NCBI RefSeq assembly: GCF_029867415.1
Contig: NC_081183.1
Coordinates: 61,206,336 to 61,270,335 of the forward strand
Direction of reading: 5' to 3'
From: Vicia villosa
Taxonomy: Eukaryota > Streptophyta > Magnoliopsida > Fabales > Fabaceae
DNA length: 64,000 bases
Below, one piece after another: positions 1 to 9,871 of the stretch. A program made the position numbers and the translations under genes. The first letter of the stretch is position 1. The number at the start of each line of letters is the position of its first letter. Under the pieces are notes generated by a model that was not told where the DNA came from, made no database searches, and saw only the letters and a list, made by a program, of their open reading frames with translations.

Positions 1-774
1 ACCACACTTGAAGCATACATTCCTAGCAGGAGCATCTCCCCCACTAGACCTCTGACCATGAGTAACTCTTTGTTTCCCTTTACCAGCATCATATGGTTTC
101 CCATGGCTTTGTTGATTCTTGCCCCTTCTATCAGTAACCATCTTGTGATGAGCATTACTATCTTCCTCAAAGATCCTACAACTGTCAACCAAATCAGAAA
201 ACAAACGGATCTTTTGGTACCCCACAGCCTTCTTGATCTCCGAGCGTAACCCATTCTGAAACTTGATGCACTTGGAAAATTCAGCACCTTCGCCATCAAA
301 GTGAGGATAGAACTTAATCAACTCAGTGAACTTGGCAGCATACTCGGTCACGGACTTGTTCCCTTGCGTCAACTCAAGGAATTCTATCTCTTTCTTACCC
401 CGAACATCTTCAGGATAGTACTTCCTCAGAAATTCCCTACGGAACACATTCCAAGTGACTTACTCACCTGAAAACTCCAACCTAGCAAGCGTCTCCAACC
501 ACCAATCATCAGCTTCCTTAGCTAGCATATGAGTGCCATATCTGACCTTCTGAGTAGGAGTGCAATCCATAACACGGAAGATTCGCTCGAGCTCCTTCAA
601 CCAATCAAGAGCACCATCAGGGTCATGCGTACCCTTGAACACCGGCGGATTCTCCCTTTAGAAAGTCGCCAAACTACGAGATCCAGCATTCTCGTCAGCA
701 TTCGGTTGGTTCTGCATAGCCTGAGCCATCGCTTCCAAAGCAGCAGCTATCGCAGCATCATTCCTCCCAGCCAT
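1..774 (-). pseudogene. Gag 5' part of first B copy, broken
   Basis: This is a minus-strand chromovirus gag fragment, nearly identical to the start of the polyprotein at 33775-38154. The start codon is ATG at 774, beginning MAGRND. It covers the capsid-like region and is cut by the window edge just at the first zinc knuckle. Two nonsense codons are absent from the other copy: TAA at 658-660 (codon 39, a Gln codon in the second copy) and TAA at 460-462 (codon 105, a Glu codon there). The copy is therefore dead at the protein level. The plus-strand open frames over this stretch are antisense shadows. The rest of this copy lies left of the window. Confidence 0.88.
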
Positions 775-870
775 AGCGTCACTACAACACAAAAACAATT
801 CAGCACAAACAACAATACACGATTGTTAGACTACACTACAACTCGACACTTGGCCGGACAAGACCGACCT

Positions 871-882
871 GCTCTGATACCA
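871..882 (-). other. Primer binding site, first B copy (tRNA-iMet)
   Basis: The minus strand reads TGGTATCAGAGC, complementary to the 3' end of plant initiator tRNA-Met. It lies 4 bases inside the LTR end at 887. This fixes the minus orientation of the copy. Confidence 0.9.
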
Positions 883-886
883 CTAA

Positions 887-1321
887 TGTAACACCCCAAA
901 TCTACCCCAAGCATTTATGCGGAAAATATCAGAGTATAAAAATTCTCAACAGAGTCAGGATGTCACACATTCAACATAAACCTGACATGCTTTTTTTAAA
1001 CTAATACATAACACTATCAGGATTGGAATGAACAAAACTCATAACATGTATCTCAACTTATGAATAGCATAGTATTCATAGCATATTCCAAACTTATGTT
1101 CAACATGCAACGGATTCACAATGATTCAACAATTAAGACATAGCATCTTTTGAATCATAAAAAGCAACAATACAAACAACTCCTCAAATACATCATAAGG
1201 TTCAATCAACAAATAACAACATCAAGCAAGTGTTCATTTTCCCCCCGAGTGCTACGTATCAGAGCAATGACACCAAAAACTCGACTATAAGCGGAAACAG
1301 CTACTCATCTGGATTACCTAC
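887..1321 (-). repeat. Shared middle LTR of B, segment 1 (PBS-proximal end)
   Basis: It begins TGTAAC next to the PBS and matches 38267-38702 closely. It is interrupted at 1321/1322 by element A. The last five bases, CCTAC (1317-1321), are the left target duplication of A. The right copy is CCTGC, read in reverse at 9867-9871. Confidence 0.88.
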
Positions 1322-1582
1322 TGTCATACCCCAATTTTTGACCCTAAGATCATACATCAATTGCATTTAATCATCGATCAAAAGCACCATTGTGAGGCTT
1401 TGTCTTTGATACTGTGATTATCTCTAAGGGGAATCATCAAGCACTTTTAGATTTTTATTTGTTTAGTGCTAACCAAAAATCAAAAAAATATGTGTTTTGT
1501 CTCTTTTGTTTATATTTTACAGGTGAAAGATCGGGCAAAAGTCAAAACAGTGCAAGAAAACAATTTTTGAAAATTTGAAGGT

Positions 1583-1617
1583 GGAAATCGATTTACCCCT
1601 GTGGGAAATCGATTTCC
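1583..1617. repeat. Pair of GGAAATCGATTTCC palindromes upstream of the A promoter
   Basis: One imperfect copy (1583-1596) and one perfect copy (1604-1617) of a 14-bp palindrome lie about 210 bp before the TATA box. The same pair sits inverted at 27784-27818. Confidence 0.85.
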
Positions 1618-1829
1618 TGTGCGCAAAATTCAAAAAAATATAAGGAGGGAAGCTTGACATCATTTTGGCACCTTTTTATTTGATCACTTTACCAATTTTC
1701 CACCTCATTAAAATTAACTCCTTCATTAAACCCACTTAAACATCATTTCACCATTTAATTCCCACTTTAATTACCAATTTAATTACCAAACACAAAAAGA
1801 CCAATTTGCCACTACTCTTGCTCCAATTC

Positions 1830-1838
1830 TATAAATAG
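1830..1838 (+). promoter_or_regulatory. TATA box of element A 5' LTR
   Basis: TATAAATAG is followed by GAGACC and a CT-rich stretch, a good plant TATA context. It is 509 bp into the LTR, so transcripts would start near 1865 and carry about 2.6 kb of LTR as leader. The 3' LTR copy is at 27557-27568 (minus strand). Confidence 0.7.
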
Positions 1839-2288
1839 AGACCTATACTCTCTCATTTCTCAAGCTTTGAGAGCCAAAAAAACCCCTTGCAATTTCTCTC
1901 CTCCTCCCTACCAAATTCACCAAAGCTCCTTATTCTTTCATAAAGTTTGTGAGTCACACCTTGAACCTCACAAACTTTGAGCTAAACCACCATCCATTTC
2001 ACTCTTTTCTTCTTCAATTGTTGAGAGATCAAGATTTGTGTTGGTGATTATTGAAGTGGATCTAAGTTTTGTTCAAGAATTGGTAATTTTCATCATCCTT
2101 TTCCATCTACCATAATGTGATTCTTTGTTGTTTGTATTCAATGCATCTTTGATGCTATATTGGTCTTATTTGATGGTGATTTGATGGAAAATTCATGCTC
2201 CAATGGATATGTGATCATAAGGTGTTTGTATGTTTGCCTAAATCAAGTTTCAAAGTTCATAATGCCGTTTTTTTGAAAACTGTACGCA

Positions 2289-2395
2289 GGAAATCGATTT
2301 CCTACAGAGGGAAATCGATTTCCACTCTGTTTTTTGCGCCAGATCTGAATTCTGCAGGCAGGAAATCGATTTCCTACAGAGGTAAATCGATTTCC
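2289..2395. repeat. Cluster of four GGAAATCGATTTCC palindromes
   Basis: Copies lie at 2289-2302, 2310-2323, 2361-2374 and about 2381-2395 (one extra base). They form two close pairs downstream of the TATA box, inside the predicted transcript. The 3' LTR copy is at 27007-27113. Confidence 0.88.
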
Positions 2396-4260
2396 AGTGA
2401 GGCAGAATGCTTGTTTTTGCTATTTTTGACTTGTTTTTGGTTCTAACTCTTCTTCTACTCCATTCTTTTGATACTTTCTTTGAATCACAAACTAGAGGCC
2501 TAATTTCTCTCTAATTTCAATGGACTTAGGGCGTCGATAGGATGAGAATCCAAATCCGCAAAATTATGTGATTGAAATTATGGATGAAAGGAGCTTTTAA
2601 TGTGGTTCCATCTTTTGTTTCTCTTTATTTTGATCGATGAAAGTCTTAATACTTTGAGAATTCTTATGGATTCTTGGTAAAGACTAGATCACTCACCATT
2701 TTTCTTTTCGTGCGGTATTGCTTTCGGAGAATGATCTACATATCATTCCTCTCGCATGCATTAGCACATAAAGTTTTGACCGGCCTCGTTGTAGGGTGAT
2801 TTCTACATAAATCACTTGGCGATCTGCTTAACATAGCGCAATATTTCGTGTCCCGAATCAAAAAGATCAAACATGGAAGAGAATTGTATGCGGTTGATTT
2901 AAGACTTATGAAGGTTTATCGTGTAGTCGCTATGATTTTATCAAGCTTCTGATAAATGTTCATTGAAATTAAATCCGAGTACATCCTTCACTCACCATCG
3001 ATCTTCATTACTAACTTTGATAACATACTTGACAAGTTTCAAGATGGTTATCTTTAACATCTAACAACTGACTTTAATTTTCGCACTTTATTATACCGCT
3101 CTTTATATTTCTCGCTTTATCGCTTTATTTTATCATTTCATCATATTTACATTCCGCTATTTTCTCTTTGTCCATTTGGACACTATGTTTATGTTTCCGC
3201 CATTTTCTTTTGTCCACTTGGACCATACTTTACTTTTATGCTAAAACACTAATAAATAACAAAAATCTAAAAAACACCTAAGGCCCTCTTTTGGACTATT
3301 GGTTACTATCCCTAGCATTTTGGAGATTCGGACTTATGGACTTAGCGCCTCTGGACCCTTATTCTGTTAATTACTCTGCTGTTATTCTGTCTGTCTGGCA
3401 TTGGATTGTTGTCTGTTTATGTGTGCAGGTATTTCCTTGAAAGCCCTTGATGGTTAATTCCAAGGCATTGATATAAGGATTTTACCCGAAAACAGCCGTT
3501 ACTCTGCCCGATTTTCGTCAGAATATTAATGTGCTTAATGCAAAGTGGAGCTAAGATAATAAATTCATCTGGATCCCCAAGTAATAATGTTGGTTTAGTA
3601 TTGATATTCCAAAGGATGGGAAATCTACCTTGACTCATAATGTCAAGTGTTGGCTTCTTATTTCGGTTAGACCGTTTCTTTCCTTAGCTTTTATTTTACG
3701 CAATAGGATAGCCTCTTCATCTCCTCCCATTCTTAAATTTTCAAAATCTTCTCCCTTTTTCAAAAACCTTCTTATGTTTGCAATCTTTTCAAAACCTTTT
3801 CTCTTAAAATATCTTTTGCCCTTAGTGGCCTTTTCCTCTTTTCTTCAAAAGTTTAGACACTATTAATTGTCGAAACGAGTCGTTATACCCCACGATTTTG
3901 AAATTGATTGATATAATGAGATCTTTTCCGCATGAGAGAGCTAGTGGCATACTCGTTGATTTCATCCGAGTTGGAGCCCTTCTTTCATTTGCGATGCAAA
4001 GAACTTGTTTGTTCTCATGCTCAAGATCAATGGCTGAGTATTTCTCTCCGACGACGAGAAAGTGTTTATTCGTTTTTTAAAACGTTTTCCCCTTTTAAGC
4101 GGAACTACATTAGCTCTGACTTCTCCATTGCACCGAGGAGGTATGTAGGCACAAGGCTTAACGTCTTGCCGAGCTTATTTTAAAAATAAAACAAACCGTT
4201 TTTTAGCACACACGACACAGATTTTCAAAAAGGTTCCTGTGGAGTACCACAGATATGAGG

Positions 4261-4278
4261 GGTGCTTAAAACCTTCCC
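4261..4278 (+). promoter_or_regulatory. Conserved U5 core shared by A, C and D
   Basis: GGTGCTTAAAACCTTCCC lies about 170 bp before the LTR end. Sense-equivalent sequences occur at 10037-10054, 11472-11488, 22185-22201, 40537-40554 and 50785-50802, in LTRs that differ over much of their remaining length. The function is unknown. Confidence 0.75.
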
Positions 4279-4456
4279 CTTGTATAAATAACACCCGTAC
4301 CTGAGATCTCTTTCTTGTTTTAAAAACAAAACTTTGGGTTTTTCGTTTTTTTCCCTTTTCCTTTGAAAAAATAAAGCGCGGTGGCGATTTCAAACGAAAT
4401 ATTGATTCGAGTCAATCCTATGGCTTCGATATCAGATTTTCCCCGCTACAGAAAAA

Positions 4457-4476
4457 TGGCGACTTCACTGGGGATC
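4457..4476 (+). other. Primer binding site of element A
   Basis: TGGCGACTTCACTGGGGATC lies six bases after the 5' LTR end. It is the TGGCGACT-type PBS that Ogre-like elements pair with tRNA-Arg. C (22026-22044) and D (50587-50605) carry close variants. Confidence 0.85.
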
Positions 4477-5248
4477 CAGTTTTAAGTGTGTTAAGCCTAT
4501 TTTTGTTTATCTGTGTTTTTTTTATTTGTATATATTGTTGTGTGCTTTGTTTGTTTTTTTTTCTTTTTTTTCTTTTTGGTGCTCGATGGTTCCTCTGTGA
4601 TGAGATAAAGTTCTAACCCGGACTTTGGTGAGTAACTTGAGATAGGAGGTGGTAAGACCAATAGTCGCATGTCAGGAGCAATCCTTACCATGAGCGTCAT
4701 ATGGTGGAACCCCAATCAGTGGAGGCCTCATGGAAGGTAGTAGAGGTTGTTACGAACCATCGTGATAACTATATTACTTTCAATAGTGAGTGTCCGTAGA
4801 AGCTGAATGGCCTAGAACCCTTTTAACCAATCTAAGCCTTTTTAGGATGTAGTGCAGAAACAAGATCAAGTACCAATTTGAGCTTGTTGTCATGCGATAC
4901 TACGCTCAGACGAGGTCTTTTTAGGCATATTATTGGCGCCCATGAGCAATTGTGCGTGCCGGTAATATCTGATAGAAGATTGAAAACTCTGGGAACCTTT
5001 GTAGAACCCGACTGGCAGGTACAAAACTCCTTAGAACACACCTTGTGGGATGGGTAGACCCATGGCTCCATGCTCGTGACGTCGAACCTAAGAACCTGGA
5101 TTGTGTGATTTTGTGTGATTTGCTGTGATCTTGCGTGCTCTTGATTGTGGTTGATGCATAAACCATGCATTCATGCATTCATAAAAATGACATTCACAAA
5201 TGGTTTTCAAGGAACTTAGAGACTTTCTTTGTAAACATAACAGGTACC
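4477..5248 (+). other. Leader of element A, no gene seen
   Basis: This is untranslated leader between the PBS and ORF1. It includes a homopolymeric T/TTTC stretch near 4540-4580. The open frames on either strand are short and unrelated to known domains. Confidence 0.6.
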
Positions 5249-5595
5249 ATGGATCAAAAGAGAAGCATCAAGAAGTACACTTTCAGGAATTCAAGCGCAA
5301 AGGAATTGAAAGAGCTAGCAACTTTGGTTCCTAATATTGACAACTTCAAAAGCCGTTATGGGAAATTGATCTCTATCTTGAAGACCAAAGTGGTGAAAAG
5401 CGAAAGAGACAACAAGAGGATTTATTTTCCTCTGGTAGTCATGAAGATTCAGTTGCATGGAAGGAAGTTGCTGATAAGCTGATGGTCGAGAATGCTCATT
5501 TGAAGGCCTTTTATGAAGATGAGTTGGAGAAGCTCCGTAGGAAGCTGCAGAGAGGAGTTGGATCTTCATCAGAAGTGTTCCCTTCTAGTTTTTAG
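5249..5595 (+). pseudogene. Collapsed ORF1 of an Ogre-type element
   Basis: Ogre-lineage elements carry an extra ORF upstream of gag. Here an ATG at 5249 opens a basic N-terminal stretch (MDQKRSIKKYTFRN..., with LVPNIDNFKSRYGKL) that resembles the start of that protein. After about 50 codons the frame runs into unrelated residues and stops at 5480. From about 5405 a different frame reads a charged, helical C-terminal segment (WKEVADKLMVENAHLKAF, then EDELEKLRRKL) ending at TAG 5593-5595. The best reading is that both ends of ORF1 remain while the central several hundred codons are deleted with a frame shift. The normal length is family knowledge, not seen here. Confidence 0.65.
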
Positions 5596-5885
5596 ATTTT
5601 CCATTGTTTTGTAATTTTGGATCTTTGAATCCTTTTGTAAGCTTTTCTATTATTAATGAAGAATGTTGTTATGTTTTATGTTTTTGCTAATGTTTACAAT
5701 CAATGTCTTAAAGTTCCTTGAAAACCAATAAAAATAAAAATCATTTGCATTGAATTTCATGCATCATTCTGCATTTTTGGTCTTGCTTCCGAGGGTATTT
5801 CCAGAGGTCTTATTCAGTGTTCTTCATACAGAATTGAATCAAGCTGTCTCACCGGTATAACACTCGAGCTAACTGCAAGAAGAAG

Positions 5886-7556
5886 ATGGAAGGTCTTGAA
5901 CAAGAGAATCGTGAGCTACGTGAAGAGGTTATTACTTTGAGATCTGGTGTGGATCGTCTCACTGCTCTGGTTGAGACATTGATGGCTGCTCAGAATCAGA
6001 ATCAGAATCAGGTTCCTCCTCCCAATGCCCAAGCTCAGGGTCAGACCACTGTGATTTCTGAAATTGCTGCTATAACTATTCCTGCTATTCCTGTTAGTGC
6101 TACTCAGCAACGTATGCCTAATGGATATCCCTGGGGCATGCCTGAAGGTTATTTGTTTGCTCCTGAGATGACTCGTCCGTTGACTCCTGTTATGGTCAAC
6201 ACATCTCCTGTTGTTCATACTGTTCCTTTTGTCCCAGAGCCCATTTATGATGCTGCTCCAAGTGAAATTCATGACAGAATGGATGGTTTCCAAGATCAGT
6301 TTGAAGAATTGCAGAAAGAAATGAAAGCTCTCCGTGGGAAAGAACTGTTTGGAAAGAATGTGCATGATCTTTGCCTTGTTCCCAATGTGACAGTACCTGC
6401 TAAGTTCAAGTTGCCTGAATTCGAAAAGTAGAAAGGAAATTCCTGTCCTCAGGCACATCTGGTGATGTATGTAAGGAAGATGTCCACTCACACTGATGAC
6501 CAACGTCTGTTGATCCATTATTTCCAAGACAGTTTGACTGGAGCTGCTTTTAAGTGGTATATGGGCCTTGATAGCACCCATATTCGCACTTTTAATGACT
6601 TAGCTGAGGCGTTTGTGAAGCAATACAAGTATAATGCGGACATGGCTCCCGATAGAGATCAATTGCGAGCTATGATGCAAAAAGAGAAAGAATCCTTCAA
6701 GGAATATGCTCAGAGATGGCGTGAGGTTGCCGCCCAAGTGATTCCTCCGATGGAAGAAAAAGAGATGACTAAGATTTTTCTGAAGACTCTTGGTCCGTTT
6801 TACTATGAGAAGATGATTGCAAGTGCTCCTGTAGACTTCACCGAAATGGTGGGTATGGGTGTCCAATTGGAAGAAGCTGTGCGAGAAGGTCGTTTGGTTC
6901 GGAATGACAATTCGTCTGGTGGTGCGAAGAAGTTTGGTTCTTCATTCCAAAAGAAGAAGGAATTAGATGCCAATGTTGTTTCTCATGGGAGGAATAGTCG
7001 ATTCAGAAATCAATCTCAACAAGTGGCGTCAGTAACCCCTGTTGTGAATTCAGTGCCTGTAGCTCCTGTTAATCAACAACCAGCAAGGCGGAATCCGTAT
7101 CCTCGAGTTAATGTTGATCCTATTCCCATGACGTACACTGAACTGTATCCTGCTCTAATTCATAAGAAGTTGGTTCAACCAAGGTCACCACCTCCTGTTC
7201 CAGAGAAACTCCCTTGGTGGTACAAAGCTGATGCCACTTGTGCTTTTCATCAGAACGCTCCTGGGCATGACTTAGAGAATTGTTGGCCTTTGAAGAATGA
7301 AGTTCAGAGATTGGTTCGTTCTGGTATGCTTTCCTTCCGTGATATTGGCCCAAATGTGCAGAAAAATCCATTGCCGACTCATGAAGCGTCTGCTGTGAAC
7401 ATGGTGTATGGATATCTTGGGAAAACTCTTCCAGAAGTGAACGCTATTATTAAAGACGAACCAAAGCCAGAAGTGCCAAACTTTGTGACCCATGGAAAGA
7501 TGATTAAGAATTGGATCGCCATTGACATTCCTGAGTGTACTCATGCTTCAAAGTAA
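5886..7556 (+). pseudogene. Gag of element A with one nonsense codon
   Basis: This is a Tat/Ogre-type Gag, 556 codons, with a coiled-coil start (MEGLEQENRELREE). The capsid core contains FQDSLTGAAFKWYMGL, FVKQYKYNADMAPDR and FKEYAQRWREVAAQV. A variant zinc knuckle, CAFHQNAPGHDLENC (C-X2-H-X5-H-X4-C), starts near codon 455. A TAG at 6429-6431 interrupts the frame at codon 182, where D's Gag has Tyr in the matching EFEKYKGN context. The frame is otherwise open. No Asp-Thr/Ser-Gly protease motif follows. The tail after the knuckle ends CTHASK, a segment that in relatives I recall lies after protease, so a gag-to-protease deletion is likely. Confidence 0.85.
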
Positions 7557-7821
7557 TTTGCTTTTATGTTTTTCAAAAATCCTTTCATTCTGCCCAAGAT
7601 GAAAGTGAAGTTTGTTGGGGCTTTTTTCTGTTTGTTTTAAACATTAAAATCATCAATAAAAGTCATTTTGTTTCTGCATATACATGTTCTTATCTTTTTG
7701 CTTTTTCTGGAAAGTGGTAACACAAAAAAAACCTTAAAAAATGTTTTCATTTGCCATAATCTGCATGATTACATGTTTGCATATATCTTTCCTTTTTCTG
7801 AAATAATAATCACTTGTGCAG
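7553..7821 (+). other. Candidate spliced intron between gag and RT
   Basis: The Gag stop codon overlaps a possible donor (AAA/GTAATT, GT at 7553-7554). A T-rich stretch and CACTTGTGCAG at 7811-7821 make a good acceptor. Joining 7552 to 7822 removes 269 bases and continues Gag in frame into the RT ORF (…HAS-K-LINKT). Ogre elements are known to splice an intron between protease and RT, which fits. Confidence 0.7.
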
Positions 7822-9241
7822 ATTAATCAATAAAACCGTTGATAGTAATGACCCTGCACCCTCTCCTAACTTCGAGTGTCCTGTGTATGAGGCGGAAGAA
7901 GAGAGTGATGAATGTATTCCTGATGAGATTTCCCGACTGCTTGAGCACGAGGAAGACACCATTCAGCCATATAAAGAGCCGTTAGAAGTCATCAACTTGG
8001 GTTCTGAAGAAGATAAGAAAGAAGTCAAGATTGGGGCACTACTTGGTCAAGATGTTAAGAAGAGGATGGTAGAGCTTCTTAAAGAGTATGTTGACATTTT
8101 TGCATGGTCCTACCAAGACATGCCTGGGTTGGACACAGATATTGTGGAGCATCGTTTGCCGTTGAAACCAGAATGTCCTCCTGTCAAGCAAAAGTTGAGG
8201 AGAAGTCATCCTGATATGGCGGAAAAGATTAAGAATGAGGTCTTGAAGCAGATTAACGCAGGTTTCCTCGTCACTTCTGTATATCCTCAATGGATTGCCA
8301 ATATAGTGCCTGTTCCGAAGAAAGACGGAAAAGTTCGTATGTGTGTTGATTATAGAGATTTGAATAAAGCCAGTCCGAAAGATGATTTTCCTCTACCTCA
8401 CATTGACATGTTGGTAGACAGTACGGCAAAGTTTGAGGTTTTCTCCTTCATGGATGGTTTTTCAGGATACAATCAGATTATGATGGCACTTGAAGACATG
8501 GAAAAGACAACCTTTATTACGCCATGGGGGACATTCTGTTACAAAGTGATGCCTTTTGGGTTAAAGAATGCTGGCGCGACATATCAAAGGGCCATGACCA
8601 CTCTTTTCCATGATATGATGCACAAAGAAATTGAGGTTTATGTGGATGACATGATTGCCAAATCCCAGTCAGAGGAAGGGCACATGGAGGATCTGTTAAA
8701 GTTGTTTCAGCGGTTGAGAAAGTATCGTCTCCGTTTAAATCCAAACAAATGCACTTTTGGTGTCCGTTCCAGAAAATTATTGGGTTTCATTGTCAGTCAG
8801 AGAGGAATTGAAGTAGATCCTGATAAAGTCAAAGCAATTCAGGAAATGCCAGCACCAAAGATTGAGAAACAAGTAAGAGGTTTCCTCGGACGTTTGAATT
8901 ATATCTCCAGGTTCATTTCCAATATGACTGCTACCTGTGAGCCAATCTTCAAGTTGTTAAAGAAAAATCAGGGATGTGTGTGGAATGAAGATTGTCAGAA
9001 AGCTTTTGACAACATCAAAGAATATCTGCTTGAACCTCCCATTCTGCTCCCTCCAGCTGAGGGAAGGCCTTTGATTATGTACCTCACAGTGCTTGAAAAT
9101 TCAATGGGATGTGTGTTGGGTCAGCATGACGAGTCTGGTCGAAAAGAGTATGCAATATACTACCTTAGCAAAAAGTTTACCGAGTGCGAAACAAGATACT
9201 CGCTGCTTGAGAAAACTTGCTGTGCTTTGGTGTGGGTTGCG
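7822..9241 (+). pseudogene. Reverse transcriptase and truncated RNase H of element A
   Basis: The frame opens right at the candidate splice acceptor; an apparent start at 7814 is not an ATG. Acidic linker residues are followed by a Ty3/Gypsy RT: FAWSYQDMPGLD, KLRRSHPDMA, VPVPKKDGKVRMCVDYRDLN, the catalytic VYVDDMIAKS (8637-8666), and the connection region FLGRLNYISRFI. The element's own RNase H begins about 9070 (MYLTVLENSMGCVLG, YYLSKKFTECE). It is cut after LVWVA at about 9240, where the sequence changes to inverted B LTR. The coding continuation is found 19.4 kb away at 28646, minus an estimated 20 codons. RT looks undamaged, but the polyprotein cannot be made. Confidence 0.92.
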
Positions 9242-9871
9242 ATTAATGTTGTGATTGCTAATATGATTATTTTGTGCATTGTTATGTGAATAGCCTCATA
9301 GTGTGAATTATAGCAAATTTTGATATTCTGTATATAACGCTATGAATTGATAAGTTGTGTTGTGAGCCTTTGGCTAAAATGGAACGGTGTGATGTTGATA
9401 TGTGACCGTGGTTGTGTTGTTATTATGTCGTTGTTTCGTTGTCGAATCGTGGTCGTTGTATGTTTCCGCATAGCATAGCATAACATAAAGTTGAACGGTG
9501 TGATGTTGATATGTGACCGTGTTGAAGGTTTTGCCTTATGCCTCAGAATTACTGGCAATGTTCTAAGTTGGGAGTTTTACTCCAATGGTACCACATGCAT
9601 ATGCATAGTTGAGTCTCATTCGAGTTGTTGTTGGTTGAAGTTGTTGTCTATGCATTGTGATGCTTATGTGTTGATTTGTTGAAGATGCCGATGTGTTGAT
9701 ATCAAGACTATTCTTTGATGATGTTCTTTGTGTTGTTTATGTTGATGTTGTGTGAAACGGTGATTCATTTATATTCCTTACCTAATATATGATTTATCAT
9801 AATCCTATTTATATAGTTTGATATCTCACCCTTTCTGTTTGAATGTTGCCTCCACGTGGGTAACGTGCAGG
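9233..9871 (+). repeat. Shared middle LTR of B, segment 2, inverted
   Basis: This is the reverse complement of 38703 to about 39338, so it is B LTR in the opposite orientation to its parts at 887-1321 and 32327-33763. It abuts A's 3' LTR end at 9871/9872 and ends inside A's RNase H at about 9233-9241. The stretch TGGGTTGC is common to both sides of that joint. Confidence 0.88.

Larger units (their letters stand above)
1322..4450 (+). repeat. 5' LTR of element A (3129 bp)
   Basis: It runs from TGTCATACC to CGCTACA. The inverted counterpart is 9872-11333 plus 26421-28079 (about 3121 bp without the nested insertion). It contains a TATA box at 1830, six copies of a 14-bp palindrome, two copies of a TGTCC/GGACA palindrome (3169-3182 and 3211-3224), and a U5 core at 4261-4278. 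Open frames inside it (2195-2446, 3630-3866, 3898-4183) look like chance frames; they recur in the other LTR only because the LTRs are copies. Confidence 0.92.

Noticed and set aside
529..891. 120-codon plus-strand ORF opposite B gag (also 37909-38271)
   Set aside because: It is an antisense shadow of gag that continues into the PBS. It is conserved only because gag is.
4540..4580. Poly-T/TTTC tract as a regulatory pyrimidine tract
   Set aside because: Low-complexity tracts of this kind occur in all the leaders here (also near 21240-21325 and 47750-47790) without a conserved motif.
5916..6581. 221-codon minus-strand ORF over A gag
   Set aside because: It is a mirror of the gag coding frame; residue composition reflects the complement of gag codons.
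9232..9871. Novel ORF continuation of RNase H into an unknown C-terminus (after LVWVA)
   Set aside because: The sequence is identical, inverted, to B LTR at 38703-39338, so the tail is read-through into unrelated DNA.
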